Positions 1 to 14,279 of a stretch of 64,000 nucleotides of DNA are shown here, piece by piece. The stretch covers positions 128,773,821-128,837,820 of the forward strand of contig OV050033.1 of the NCBI GenBank assembly GCA_920105625.2. The letters run 5' to 3'. The DNA is from Clusia tigrina. Lineage: Eukaryota > Arthropoda > Insecta > Diptera > Clusiidae. Position 1 is the first letter of the stretch; each line of letters starts with the position of its first letter. Under the pieces are notes generated by a model. It saw only the letters and a program-made list of their open reading frames with translations, ran no database searches and was not told the DNA's origin. The translations under genes were made by a program, and so were the position numbers.

Positions 1-1040
1 TTTCTATATAAAAATATAACTAGTCGACATGTTTTGTGTCCCTATTTTTTAGAAGTGGCACAGAAGCTTGTTTTTAGGCAATTCTATTTCTCTACGCCTA
101 ATCACTGAAGATGATTTCTGCTCGCTCGATAGGATTATATAACTTCATTGAATTATATAACGTATAGCTATTTCGGACACGCCACTTGTCCTCATCAGAG
201 ATCATTCAATGAACGGCAATTTTTCCCCAAGTATTTTTTATGTCTCCGAAATCAACAGCACACCAACTATGAAGCCTCCCAAGAAATTGAGCTGGGCCTT
301 CAGCTATTGCACTCTGTCAATCCAGACAACTACGCTAACTGCAGGTGGTGAACTCACTGATCAAATTCTGTCTCAATCCACCGGACTCTAAACTACTGTG
401 TCTCATTATTACCCCTAATTTGTGCCGTTAAGTGTCTCCCTCTTTTTTATTACATTTGAGTCGTGTCATAGTACATTACTTTTTTGTGGGCCATAATACT
501 TAATATTTTATATATAATCTTTAATATTTTAAATATAATCTTTGATATGTACGACTAACATAGTGAGTCTATAAATCAATAATTGTAATAATAATCTTAT
601 ATATGTACAAAAATTAATAGGTACATACTTATATGTGTGGGTTATCAGCATGTCTATTTTTGGTTCTGACTTGCCCCAGGCATTCTAGTGTTAATAACTC
701 AACCATAGCGTCATTTAGCAGTGAACTCATCTTATCCCATTTCTTTTTTATTATCTCTTTTTTCTCTTTTATTTTATTTGTGACAATTTAGTTTATGAAT
801 CATTATGACATTTTTAATATTTTTGCCTCATTTTGTCATACTTAAAATTCGCACTGACTTAATAGGCTGGGCTACCAGCACGGAGGCAAAGACAGATGGC
901 AGCCTGGGTAGACAGTCATTATTTTATTAGTATTTTAAATGTGGTGTCTCTCTAGGGAAATCATATGTGGCGATCACCTAAAAAGGAAGTCAATTTTGTC
1001 TTAAAGAGCAATCATATTAATTGTTTATTAATATGAATAC
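1..1040. other. Intergenic, no gene recognised
   Basis: AT-rich DNA with only short open frames. Two overlapping frames near 148-391 reach 60-67 codons but look like nothing I know, and a decayed transposon origin is possible. No RNA gene or tandem repeat was seen. Confidence 0.5.
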
Positions 1041-1042
1041 AA

Positions 1043-2090
1043 CTAAACTAATTGAGTGCGATTAAGGAAGGAAAGGGAGAAGGGCAACAGTGCTACTCTT
1101 ATCCAATAAACGATTAATTCCAGCAGTATTCTTCCGTTATTAGCAAATATGGGTGCAGTACTCGTATAGGTGGGTTGAACGGTCGCCAAAAAACCCACAC
1201 TCGGACCCTTTACTGACCCTTTGTGATACCGCATGAGACATAAGTCCTCTTCCCTTTCATAGGTCCAGTCATTTGGAGCTTTTGCTGAAGCCATTGATGT
1301 AGCTTATTTTTTCGCTGTAAATGTCTCACAGGGGGTCCAGAAAATAGTCACCCAGGAAAGTGCTACTTTTGAACAGCGCTAGATACGTACATAACAGGTG
1401 TTCGATGGACTCTGGCTCCTCCCCGTTCATGCAACTCCTGCAGAAGTCATTTGAGACAATCCTCAACCTACTACCATGAGTACGCAGGGTCCAGTGTCCC
1501 GTTAGGACACTTATGATACCTATACCTCTTTTACCTATACTTTCTCTTTTTAGAAATCATAAATCTTTTTGAGCGCTCAAAATTTATTTCAGGCCAGGTT
1601 AGTCTAGCGATTTTGCATCCTGCTCCTTCAAACCAACACCTCCCAGCTGCACCTAAGGATATTGTGTCAATTAATAGCTTACATGTATAAATGGAAATAC
1701 CGAGGTCTGAGCTAGCTGGCTGAATCGGTATTCTTGTGCCCTCTCGGGCGAGTTCTTCAGCTTTGGAGTTCCCTGGAATATCTCTGTGGCCAGGAACCCA
1801 ACTCGGACACAGACGAGTCTGCTTAGCTATCTTCCCTATAGATTTGCGGCAGTTCTTGGTGGCTTTTTAGGTGATAATATCCGAATCCAGGGAGAGCAAA
1901 GCCGCTTGGCTGCCATATATAACGCAAATATCTTGTCCAGATAAATTCTTCTTCCTGAGCAATGACAGTTCTTCTTCTATAGCCGCGATCTCAACCAGGA
2001 ATAAAATGCAATGGGCGGGAAGCTTAAAGGACACGTTAATGTCCAGCTCATCTGAGAATACACCAACTCGTATACCAGCAGGACATGCGC
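1043..2090 (-). mobile_element. Non-LTR retrotransposon tail (RNase H to 3' UTR), fragment A
   Basis: Minus-strand remnant of the end of a LINE ORF2. Going leftward from 2090 there is an RNase H domain (SDELDINVSFKLPAHC, then a QAALLSLDS motif near 1870-1900). A decayed stretch follows, then VLTGHWTL near 1480-1500 and a CRSC..EEPESIEHLLC zinc-knuckle-like segment near 1390-1450. These are typical of the C-terminus of I/LOA/R1-type elements that carry RNase H. The frame is broken by several stops, so the copy is dead. About 1170-1380 recurs at 34738-34960, which gives the family's 3' tail. Confidence 0.75.
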
Positions 2091-2835
2091 AGTGAAAGTG
2101 GTCTGATCCTTCCATATCCACTTCACAGAATCGACATACATCAGTGCAGAAAAACCCAACTTTTGTAGGTACATACATAGGATACATCAGGTTGCAGTAT
2201 AGGGCAAAGTACTCAGATAAAATTCGTATGTGTACCTTACTTATCGAAAGTAGCTTATCTGATATTCCCTTTGCCGGGATTAGGAACCGTTTTGCTTTAC
2301 TTTGACCTGCGCTATTAAGCCAGTGGTCGGCAAATTGCTTTCCTTCCCATTTTCTGATAACTTCGTTTGTGTGGCCCACAGAAGGGCTCAGGTCCAATCA
2401 AAGGGCATTTTTACCCCTCGTTTTGCTAGATAATCAGCCATTGCGATGCCCTCGTGTCCTTCGTGTCCAGGAATCCACTCAACTACTACTGGTATTAAAA
2501 TTCCCTAAGCAATCAATTACCATTTTTTAGGTGATCTTGGCTTGACTGTCTGAATGTATGTACTCGTATGTATATGTGAGTTCCTCCCATCTTTCTACGA
2601 AGACAGCCCCCCTCACACATATTTCGATGGCATGTATTTCTGCTTGAAAAATTGTTGGATAAACACCCATCGCAATTGATGTTTTGAATTTTCAGCAATT
2701 GCCCGGCAGTCCCGCCCCTGTTCCACTGTTTTCTAGTTTCGACCCTTCAATAAAACAGATCTGAGAGCCGGGTTTGAAAGTAATCGAAGTGGTTTTCCAG
2801 ACTTCACGGTCGTTGATATTGACCTGAAAATTGCT
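2091..2835 (-). mobile_element. Non-LTR retrotransposon tail, fragment B
   Basis: Second minus-strand LINE tail lying head-to-tail with fragment A. An RNase H start (EGSKLENSGTGAG, then FQAEIHAIEICVR) is readable near 2630-2760. The C-terminal part (WLNSAGQSKAKRFLIP, then CRFCEVDMEGSDHFHCACPA) lies near 2090-2350. The copy stops right after the zinc-knuckle-like motif and runs in frame into the RNase H start of fragment A. This gives a chimeric 176-codon frame at 1867-2397. No poly-A separates the two, so the junction is probably a deletion or recombination. Confidence 0.7.
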
Positions 2836-2839
2836 GAAG

Positions 2840-3560
2840 AAAGCAAATTTTGATCAAATTCACTAATTTTATACTAAAGCATGTCAAAATATATTTTTAT
2901 AAATAAATAATATTTTAAAGAATCGTTTTCATTAATTTGTTTGATTCTTCATTTATAAAATGTTTTAATAAAATTTGTTTTCAGTTCTAATTTTTATATT
3001 TATTTTCTGTTTTTTTTATATTTTATTTTACTTATTAAGTATTTTTCCAAATTTATGTGTACATTTTTTTAAATTTATTTTTATTATATTATTGTATATT
3101 TATTTTATTTCAAACAAAATAATAGTTTTCTAACTTTTAAAATGGAAAATTTTTTACTACGTGATAAGATTTTTATATACTTTTATTTATTATCTGTTTA
3201 ATATTTCATTTATAAAATTTTATAAAAATGTTTTTTCATACATTGTTTTATAAATTTATTTTAATATTCTTTTTTTGAATCTCTGTTTAGTTCTTAATAT
3301 AAAAAATGCTGTTAATCAAATTATTAATCATCTCTAATTTCTATATTTATTTATTCGGTTTTTTTTAATATTAATTTTATTTTTTTATATTTTTTTAAAT
3401 TCTTTTAGTATGTAATTAAATTTATTATACTTTTTTAAAATTTTTTAAAATTTTTTTGTGCATAAATTGATAACTTTAAAATAAACTAACTTTTTGCTGC
3501 ACTATGTCCAAAAATATTATTAAATACTCGTATATAAACAAAAAACATCATAAAATCAAA
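2840..3560. other. AT-rich low-complexity spacer
   Basis: Mostly T and A with T in excess on the plus strand. No coding potential was seen. Confidence 0.8.
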
Positions 3561-4157
3561 TTCCCCTCCACTCATCATATTCGTTGATAGCACACTCGTG
3601 CCTATTACACTCTATCTTTGGAGTTATGTATTTTTAAGTAGCCATGTAAGAGGCTAAAATTGCTAATGCGGATGTCTGGCCTAATATGAAACCAGCCATA
3701 TTTGCCGTGCAGTTGGGGTACATTGACATTGACTCCAGTCTCGGTTATAGTAGATGGAACGATGGAACCGTTATGCGGAAAGCAAATCCAAGTCAACTTA
3801 ATAAGTGGCACAGCGACTGCCATCAGAACGCTAAACAAGCTAAGGTGGTGCATTATGGAATTCAAAAGTAGATAAGAAGCATTATAAGATCTTATAAATC
3901 CTTTATAGAGAATATTTAATTGTAATTGCGGTATTTTCTAAGGACTTGCGCAGGACTCTTATTGTTGGAGTATTATAGAAGACTTCAAAGTTTCAACAAA
4001 GTTGTCGTAGAACTGGTAGAAAACCATGTAAAACAATTATAATATTTTTTATTTTAGTACATAATAAATTTTTTAGTTAAAATTACTCTACATTTATATT
4101 GAGAGTATAAGTAAAACTAAGCTTAACATTATATTTGTATTTCTAACTTACATGAAT
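3561..4157. other. Intergenic, nothing recognised
   Basis: Short overlapping frames exist on both strands at 3605-3871 (61 and 86 codons). Neither resembles a known family. No repeat was seen. Confidence 0.45.
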
Positions 4158-4385
4158 CTGAAGATTCGTGTTATCTAATGAGTAATCCAGGGAGAAATAT
4201 CAATGTAGTACATAAAGAGGGTGGTTCTTTCTAATGGGTAATGACCATGGTGGACATAAAAATTCATAATCTTACATCTTTCTTTATGTCCACCATGGTC
4301 ATTACCCATTAGATAGAACCACCCTCTTTATGTACTACATTGATATTTCTCCCTGGATTACTCATTAGATAACACGAATCTTCAG
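4158..4385. repeat. Long hairpin: 103-nt inverted repeat, 22-nt loop
   Basis: Arms 4158-4260 and 4283-4385 are reverse complements with a single mismatch (ctttcta against ctatcta). The loop is 4261-4282. A transcript would fold into a near-perfect 103-bp duplex. The arms contain the TTACTCATTAGATAAC motif of the tandem array just downstream, so the hairpin probably arose by inversion or template switching within that repeat. Confidence 0.9.
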
Positions 4386-4407
4386 AACCCCCCTTTTATG
4401 CTCACTT

Positions 4408-4515
4408 TTCATTACTCATTAGATAACACGAACTTTCTGAATCGTCCTCTTTATGTCCACCCTGGACATTACCCTCTTCATTACTCATTAGATAACGCGA
4501 ACTTTCTGAACCACC
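4408..4515 (+). repeat. Two-copy tandem repeat, 69-bp period
   Basis: A segment starting TTCATTACTCATTAGATAAC is repeated at 4408 and 4477, each copy continuing into CGAACTTTCTGAA. It shares sequence with the adjacent hairpin arms. Confidence 0.8.
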
Positions 4516-4860
4516 CTAGACCCCATCCGTGTAGGCGATAAATCATCTTCCTATTTGTCCAATTATGATGCTGAATGATTGCAGTTGGTTCGTTCTGGTT
4601 GCCACAAGTATCGTTATCGTGGAGCTCCATTTTTCCGGTCCATGTTCCTTTTTCTAGGCACGCAATTTATGCCACTAAATTCGTTTAAGCAGAAATATTT
4701 CAATTAACTTTAATTGAGCTGCAAAATTGTTTTAATTGTGCCAATCCATGAATCACTCCATACAAATGCTCAGCATTCCAAATAAGTGGAGGCATGCCGC
4801 TTTGCCGCCTTCGCATGCCGTGCCTTTCCACGCGGCTTGGCGTGCCGCTGTGGTGCGACT
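4516..4860. other. Intergenic, no gene
   Basis: Slightly GC-richer stretch around 4780-4860 with repeated 'catgccg' and 'cgtgccg' words. Not coding as far as I can see. Confidence 0.5.
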
Positions 4861-6288
4861 TTTTATGATGTTTTTATATTTTTACTGCGTACTCGTAGAA
4901 AGTTGAATAATAATTTTTTACCTTTTTAAATTTGAATTATTTTGTGATTATTATTTTTATTTTATTCGCACATGATTTTTATTTATTTATGAGTTTTTAT
5001 GCTTTTATTTGTATTAATTTATTTTTTGATTTATTTTTTTTTTAATAAAATTGTTTTTGTTATTTAAATTTGAATTTATTTTCGTTTACTAATTTTATTT
5101 TATTGGCACATAATTTATTTATTTTTTATTCGTACATAATTTATTTACTTATATTTTTATTTTGTTCTTCACGAACAAATTTTTTTTAGCTGAACATATA
5201 TTTATTTATACATTCTTAAATAATCATGCAATTATTTGTTTAGCATTATTAATATTTATTTATTTTTTTATATATTTTCTGTTTAATTTTTATTATTATT
5301 ACTATTTAATAGTTTTTGTGTATATTTTCTCATAAATTTTGTTTTTATTATTATTTAATAATTTTTTATCTTCACTCCTTTATTTCTTACAAATTTTTAA
5401 ATATTTTACAAAAAAATCTTTTTTTAAATAATTTTTTAATTTATTAAAATTGGAATTATTTCGTTATTATTAATTTTATTTTGTTGAAGTGCTTTTCTTA
5501 AATTTTTTAATTTATTTGTTTTTTAATATTTTTTCATTTATTTAAATTTGAGTAATTTTACTTTATTCGCACATATTTTTTTACTTTATAAGTTTTTTAT
5601 GCTTTTATTTGTATTTATTAATTTTTTAATATTATATTTTTGAATATAATAATTTAATTTACTATTTTTTGAATATAATTTTTTAATTTACTATTTTTTC
5701 AATATAATTTTGTAATTTACTCAAATTAGAATTATTTTGTATTTATTAATATTATTTTATTCTTTTCTATTTTATTATTTAATTTAATTGGATTTATTTA
5801 TTTATTAATATATTACTTTTATGAACAAGTTTTGTTGATTTTTTCTTAAACATTTAAATTTACCGAATTTTATTTTCATTTATTTTTATAATACTTATTA
5901 ATTCTTAAACAATCATATAATTATTTTTTGAGTTTTATTATTTACTGTTATTAATATTTATTAGTTTCTTCTATATTTTCTCTCTACTTTTGTATATACG
6001 GTTCCTTTATTTTAATTGCTTAATATAATATATTTCTTGTTTCTATTTATTAACTTTGGTTATTACATATTTTTATTTTAATGAATGACGAAATTTAATA
6101 ATTAAATATCAATTTTTTTCAATATTTATTGGTTCTTTTTAAATATTGTCTTTTTTAGTTTTTTTAATTTTTATTTACTCTCATTTTTTTTTTAATATTT
6201 GAATTTTTCTTTTTAATAAAAATTTTTGGTTTTTATTTGTTTTTTTCATAAATTTTTTTATATATATTTTTGTATATATTTTTCCATA

Positions 6289-6352
<64 letters not shown>

Positions 6353-7680
6353 TTATTTTTTTTATTTAAATATTATTTATTTCTAATTTTTTTTCAATTT
6401 TTTAATAATTATTTTTTGTTATAATTTATTATTTGCAGCGCTTTTTTATAAAGAATAATAAATATGTGCACACTTTTTCACTTTATTATAGTTTTTTGTT
6501 AATATTTGCACTTTTTATTTAATGATTTATATATTTTGTATTCATATTTTTAGCAATTTTTTATTTTTATATTGATGTTTTTATACATTTTTTATTTATG
6601 TTTCATATTTAAATAAATTTTTTATTTTTATATTCATATTTTTATAATTTTTTTTTTATATTCATATTTTATTTATTATTTGTTTGTGTATTCATATTTC
6701 AATTTTTTTTTTATTCATTTTAATTTTCTGTTTGTTTTTAAATGTTTTATTTGTTGTAATTTTATTAATTAATTTATTTATACATCTTTTTTTTTATTCA
6801 TATTTTTTTATTTATTTTTTATTTTATTTATATTTTTTTATTTATATTTTATTTATTTATTTTTTATTCATACTTCATTTATTTTTTAAATGTTTTTTAA
6901 TAATAAATTTTAGATACGTTGTTTTATTTAAATAAGAATTTTTGTTCTTATTTACATTTCTTATTTATTAAAAAATTTTTTATTCATATTTTAATTGATC
7001 TTTTTTCATTGATATTGAAATTTTTGATAGTAGTTGTTTATAAATTTATATATTTTTAATTCATATTTTAATTGTTATTTTGTATTCATATTTTAATTAT
7101 TTTTTTTATTCATATTCAATTTTTTTTTGGTTTGTTAACATTTGAATAAAAGAAGTGTTTCATTTTATTATTAATTTTATTTTTATTAGTTCGTTTATTT
7201 TATTTTTATAATTTATTTTAATTTTTAATAACTTTTTATTATTCATATTTTAATAAATCTTTTTCTTCATTTTATATGTTTGTATTATTAATTCATTCAT
7301 TCATTTATATGTTTGTATTATTAATTTTTAAATGTTTTATTTCTTTTAATTTTATTGATAAATTTATTTATTTTTTATTCATATTTTAGTAATAATCTTA
7401 ATCATATTTTACTTTCTTGTTTGTTTTATTCATATTTTATTTTTTGTTTGTTTTATTCATATTTTAATTTCGTTGTTGTAGTAATTTTATATATTAATTA
7501 ATTTATTAAGTCGATTCATATTTTAATATTTTTTTTTTATTCATAGTTTTATTTTGTGTGTGTTTTTCATGTTTCAATTTTTTGTGTGTTTTATTCACAT
7601 TTTTTATTTTGTTGTGTATTTTATTCATATATTAATTTTGTTGTTGTTGTAATGTTTATTGATTAATTTATTTATTTTCG
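4861..7680 (+). repeat. T-rich low-complexity tract with degenerate ATTCATATTTT repeats
   Basis: About 2.8 kb dominated by T on the plus strand. From about 6520 to 7640 a core like TTATTCATATTTTA recurs many times at irregular 30-50 bp spacing, so the tract is a decayed minisatellite. A (TA)n run sits at about 6292-6334. Open frames here are products of composition. Confidence 0.75.
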
Positions 7681-8800
7681 TCTACGCACGTGAATTCACA
7701 TTTTCTTTCGCCAACAAAAAAACAGTAACAAGTTTTTGCTCATGCTTGCGCACCCCTTGCATACCCACACGAACTCACACGAACTCACACTCACTCACAC
7801 ACGCACGCATACCTTCACATAACTGCAGGTGCAGTAGTGCGGCTTATTTGCCACTTTCTAATGCTGCCACATTTTTAATATTTTTTTAGTTTTTTGGCTG
7901 CTTGCTTCAAAGTCGAAAATCGTAATTTCACTTGGCTGGAAAGTTGATGAATGGTGTCGTTACACTGTGGCGGATTGGCTGCAGGTGTTTGCAGGTGCCC
8001 TCCACTCATCAAGCGGGTTTTTCTTCGTTTTGTGGGTCGCTTGGAATGCCTCTGCAAATGAGGCGCTTCCTTATATGAGAAAATATGAATGTTCAGAAGC
8101 AGTTCCACAAATTTACCCACGCAATTTGTGATATGAAAAGTTCGAGCACTTCATCACCTTCCTTCAGCCTTCTGTCTTTTACTCGCTTTCATATGAAGTC
8201 GATGCAGTGTGGAACGCCGGGGTCACCAAAAGAAAATGTGCAATGTGAAAAGCAGATGGAGAAAAAAGGCCTGCGAGAATTTGTAAATGGAAAGTGGCGG
8301 GGGAGTAGGGTTCTTGCATACTTTCCGCCTAAAGTTCTTACACACTTTCCATCTAGAATTCTTGCCTAGTTTCCATCTAAAGTTCTTACCTACTACACTA
8401 TGGTTCTTACCTACTTCCCCTCACACCGCATTCCTTGTAGCCCCCACTCAGTCGCCCTGCTTGCTACCCTTTTCGAGTGGTTGTACGTGTGCTGATGGTG
8501 CGTCACAGAGTTCGCGAAAACATGCTCATTTCGTGGAACTCTGCTTGACTCCGTATTCGAATCGTTTCACTAATTGGCCCACTTTCGTGTAGTTTGCATT
8601 AATTTTATCCACTTATGTTCATTTTATCTGCATTTGCTTAATTTGCTGGCGTTTATGCCGAAAGAGGCGTTTGCTGGGCATGTCTGCTAATTGCATACTT
8701 GCTAGTACGTAACCCAGTTGCGTGGTGCTTCTGCAATTAGGAACGATTTTTGAATTCATAAAATGTTGCTACAAAGATTCTTTCCAACTTCAGTACAGTT
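7681..8800. other. Intergenic, moderate complexity, no gene recognised
   Basis: A CACACGAACTCACAC-type short repeat lies at 7768-7810. A short tandem of 'gttcttacctactttccatctaaa'-like units lies at 8308-8420 and explains the repeating VLTxFP frames. No conserved protein was recognised. Confidence 0.5.
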
Positions 8801-9283
8801 TTAAACAGAAGGGTTCAAGGATATTGTTTCCATCCTCAACTCAGTAAAAATCCATTTAAAGCATTCGATATGGTCTGATGTTGCCTTCTCATTCTCGCTA
8901 AGACTATAAAGTTTATCATTAACATTGTTATCCTTGCTGTCATACGGTAATGACGAGACATGTCCACTTATCTCGTTCTCACATGTGATTTTCTCTGTGG
9001 GTCTACAAAGTGCTAGCATGATCTTGTGGTGAGTTACGGGGATCGCGATCTTGAGGTGAGTTTCGGTTAAATTACCAGTCTTGAGAGAAGCACACTTAGC
9101 CTGGCGATATTGTAATAACACCAGATCTGAGTCTTCTTCATCACTCACCCAACAATCGTGTGATTGTTTGAAGAGGCTGTTAAAATTGACATAAATAATA
9201 CCGAAGATACCATGAACGATGTAAGCTTCCAGTTGAGTCTTTCTTTTCCAGCTGTAATAATAATTAAGAATTTGTCGCACCAT
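8801..9283 (-). other. Unrecognised 160-codon open frame
   Basis: Longest minus-strand frame in this part of the window. The protein is acidic to neutral, with no signal peptide, membrane segment or motif I recognise. It includes a VSDEEDSDLVLLQYRQ stretch that looks like real protein sequence, but similar text can arise by chance in AT-rich DNA. It could be a decayed transposon ORF or a chance frame. I do not assign a function. Confidence 0.2.
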
Positions 9284-9319
9284 TCATTAGGCTCCGTTTG
9301 TCCAATTGAGATAGGAGAG

Positions 9320-9960
9320 CAGGAATAGATGACAGTAGATTAATGAGTGAGAAGTGAGTACTCAGTTGTGAATTGAATACTGTAGTGATAGATGATATTA
9401 CTAATGATAGATGAGATTACTATTGAAAGAGATGAGAGATGAGCTTACTATTGAACAGAGTAGTTCAATTGTGAATTAACTAATGTAGTGATGGATGAGA
9501 ATTGGATTAACAGCGTAGTTCAGTTGTGAATTGACCACTGCAGTGACAAAAGAGATTACTAATGAAATGTATGAACAGGGTAGTTCATTTGTGAATTGAG
9601 TACAAGAGTGACAGAAGAGTCAGTTGTGAATTCACTATTGTAGTGATAAATGAAATTTCTAATGAGATGTATGAACACTGTGGTAGGAGATGAGATTACT
9701 AATGAAATGCATGAACAGAATTGTTCAGTTGTAGTGGTAAATGAGATTACGAACGAAATGGACGAACAGAGTAGTTCAATTGTGAATTGAGTAATGAAGC
9801 GATATATGAGATAGTTATCAATTGACTAATTTGGTGATAATGAAATGTGTGAACCAAGTAGTTTAGCTGTGAATTGACCACTGTAGTGAAATATAAGATT
9901 ACTCAGAAAGTAATGCACTTGTGAATTGACTACTGCAGAGGGAGATGAGATTAGGAATAC
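9320..9960. repeat. Degenerate minisatellite, units of roughly 60-80 bp
   Basis: Repeated words such as GTTCAGTTGTGAATTGA, ACTGTAGTGATAGATGAG and GATTACTAATGAAATG occur in the same order many times through the segment, with indels between copies. Non-coding. Confidence 0.8.
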
Positions 9961-10715
9961 GCGGGTGGATTAAAAGTTTCTTGTATCGCAACTGCACTGA
10001 GAATGAAAGAGCGACATATGTATTATATACTCGTATATGTATGTATATTGTATACTCGTATATATCATAAATAGTTTCGATCCTTCGGAATTTATAGGCC
10101 AGGTACAGCTAATATGCAATAGATATATTATAGCACCAATCCAGTTTTTAGAATTAATCATAGTTAAGTTTATGTTTTCGATCAAATGCTTCCTGTGAGG
10201 ATCTTGTCCAAGCTTACTAATGGAATAGTTGAAGGAAGAGTTGGGTACTATAGAAGAAATAGAGAATGGGGAGTAAACGTGATTGTTGTTGTTAACGGTT
10301 CGATTAAAGAATATATAACCGCACTTTCTAAGAGAAACTATAAAATAAAAATAGTTTCCTCAAAACTAATCAGTCAATACCTCTTGACTTACTTGGAAGA
10401 ATCCCGTAGTTCCAACTATATGAACAAACCCAGATTCCTGTAATGATAATGATATGTATATAATTACGGATTATCAATCATTTCAGTATTCATGACTAAA
10501 CACGTATAGAAGTTGCGCAAAAATAACATCTAGAACAGTCTATATGCAATCGAAACACGCTCGATGTGAACTTCCTTTAGCTGCCACCTGAACTTCAGTA
10601 ACTTGTCACAATCTAGTGAACTAAACTATTTGAATTATCTAATTTTCGTAACCATATATACAATTTTTTTTCTTTTAAACTTTAATGTATACTAAAACCC
10701 TCTCTCTTCTTACAG
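9961..10715. other. Region just upstream of the Unc-76 exon, probably intron
   Basis: Contains an 85-codon frame at 10186-10443 of no recognised family. A polypyrimidine tract and acceptor (cttcttacag) end at 10715, showing that at least the right end is intron. Confidence 0.5.
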
Positions 10716-12774
10716 AATGTGGTGGACCATCACTGGCAATTTCGGAAACATTCTACCGATAGATTGGTCAAAATCATTCACGCGTCAGATGCATATGCCC
10801 ACCTTGAATTTGGGTCAAAACCGTCAGCGACAACCCAACTCATTGGGCGCTCAGACACCCGGCGACGATATCAACGATTTGACCAGTGAGGATGAGGCCG
10901 TTGCCAATGATCTCGATATGCATGCCCTGATATTGAATGGTTTGAATGCCGATCATGATGCTCCCATAAAGACGGTCGAAGAAGTGATCAAGGAAATCGA
11001 TGATATTATGGACGAGGCCGAAACTCCATTGGATGAACCGGAAACATGCGAATCGGAAATTATGGAAAAGGCAAAGGAAGTTCTGGGGGCGCCTCTCTAT
11101 GCGGAAAGTCAGTTATTAATGCAATTAAATTGAATTTCAATAAATTATTATATTATATTTATTATATAATAATTTTTATTAATTTATTAATAAATTATTA
11201 ACATGATTTATATATATTTTTATTGCATAGAATTGCAATTTTTGACGATAACACAACTGAATGAGCTCTATATGGAAATGGAAGTGTTAATACAGGAATT
11301 AAGTGAGACTCTGATCAATGAGTTGGCTTTGCGCGATGAACTGGAATACGAGAAGGAGCTGAAAAACACATTCATTTCATTGCTTCTTGCTGTCCAGAAC
11401 AAGCGGAGACAATATCACGTGGAGAAGAAGCGGGGCAAAATGCAAGGTATGATTTTGTTTGCTCATGGGTGCTTGAAGATCAAAGCTATGGTTCGCACAT
11501 TAGAGTCAGATGTATTGGAAGTGGACCATGTAGATACTTGGCTTATCCCTGACAGACTTCTGAGATTCATAAAAGAGTCAAAGAAGTTTGAAATGGGGTA
11601 ACTTCCCTTTCACAATCCCCTATCATAATCACACCTTCAGTTGAAAACTGGGTGTAATCTCACTACTCTGGGATACTGTGATAGGATCCTTCCATGTATT
11701 GTGATAGGACCTTTCCATGTATCCTGATAGGATCTTACCAGGTACCGCGTTAGGTAATTATGCCATTATGTGTTCCGAAAAACAAATTTTGTGAATCCTT
11801 TCGGATTCTTTATCCGACGCTTAATATTTTTCCTCACTGGAACTGTTTTTAACGTAGTGAGTTCCAGACACTACGCAAAACCGTTCTTTTAAGGTCACAG
11901 AGCACCCGCCGCACCATTAGCTCTCTGTCAGATCACTATCTAGGAGAGCCTCGAGGAGGCTGTGCCTCAACATGAGACGAAGGAGCGCAAGGATCAAATA
12001 TAGTCTCGGCCGCTAGTAAGACTATCACAGACTTTGCCTTGTGTCCTCCACAACCAGAGAAAAGTTTTTCACACTTGTACTAAAGCATGGTAGAGTATAA
12101 TGGGTGATAGAAAATTTGTTTCTCACCATTGTGCTAAACATGGTTAAATTTTGAGGGGCAGTTTTATAAAACGAGTGGTAAAAAAGGGATTCCCTCAACC
12201 TACTGAAAACATTGTAAGATTATGAGAGGTAGTTGTACAGAAACTATGATAGAAAAGGGACTTCTTCACACTTATATTTAAGCATGGCAGAATTATGTGT
12301 GATAGCTATAGAAAGTATGGTGAAAAAGGGACTCATTCACCTTTGTACTGAAGCATGGTAGAATTGTGAGAGGTAGTTGTATTGAAGTGTGGTATTTAAC
12401 CAGTTTTAAATGGGAGAGAAAATGCAACTAACCATGCATTGAAAATGATTTTTATTTATAAGAATACTTGTATTGTACATTTTAATTTAATTTCTCCTTT
12501 TGCATAGGTACAGAGCCCAAATATCTCACCACTGTCATACCGTATCACTTGGAAAATGGCACACCAAATAATCACTCATTGCAAGTGCTGATTAAAAGTG
12601 AGTGCTGCGATTTATTATGAAATATATATATATATTATTATTATTATGAACTATTATATTAAAATCGAATCTCACCTCTATTTAATTATAGTTTTAAAAG
12701 CCATCAACGAGGATAGCCCCACTGTACCCACTCTGCTCACGGATTACATATTGAAGGTTCTATGCCCCACATAA
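10716..12774 (+). CDS. Unc-76: Unc-76 (FEZ family), last four coding exons; partial gene
   Basis: Product: fasciculation and elongation protein zeta, a cytosolic coiled-coil adaptor that links cargo to kinesin-1 in axons (family knowledge). Exons: 10716-11107, 11231-11446, 12508-12597 and 12692-12774. All have GT/AG borders and the split codons match in phase. Exon a carries the MWWTITGNFGN...DW segment and the acidic VEEVIKEIDDIMDE motif. Exon b carries the coiled coil (QLNELYMEMEVLIQEL, then LALRDELEYEKELKN). Exons c and d carry KYLTTVIPYHLENG and end in TLLTDYILKVLCPT, the hallmark FEZ C-terminus. About 259 residues are present. The first exon here starts inside a codon, so the N-terminus lies further upstream; I could not find it in the first 10.7 kb. 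Introns are 123, 1061 and 94 bp. An AATAAA-like sequence overlaps the end of the gene. Confidence 0.93.
11650..11760 (+). repeat. Short tandem repeat in Unc-76 intron
   Basis: Three to four degenerate copies of a unit like TGTGATAGGATCCTTCCATG, about 24 bp apart. Confidence 0.7.
12065..12405 (+). repeat. Five-copy minisatellite (about 72 bp) in Unc-76 intron
   Basis: Copies begin near 12067, 12122, 12192, 12265 and 12337. They share TTCACACTTGTACTAAAGCA, then TGGTAGAATT and TGAGAGGTAGTTGTA, with many substitutions. It accounts for most of the 1.06-kb intron. Confidence 0.8.
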
Positions 12775-14275
<1,501 letters not shown>

Positions 14276-14279
14276 AACA

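Noticed and set aside
10186..10443. 85-codon frame as the missing Unc-76 N-terminal exon
   Set aside because: Sequence is unlike the FEZ N-terminus and it lacks a donor in the right phase before 10716.
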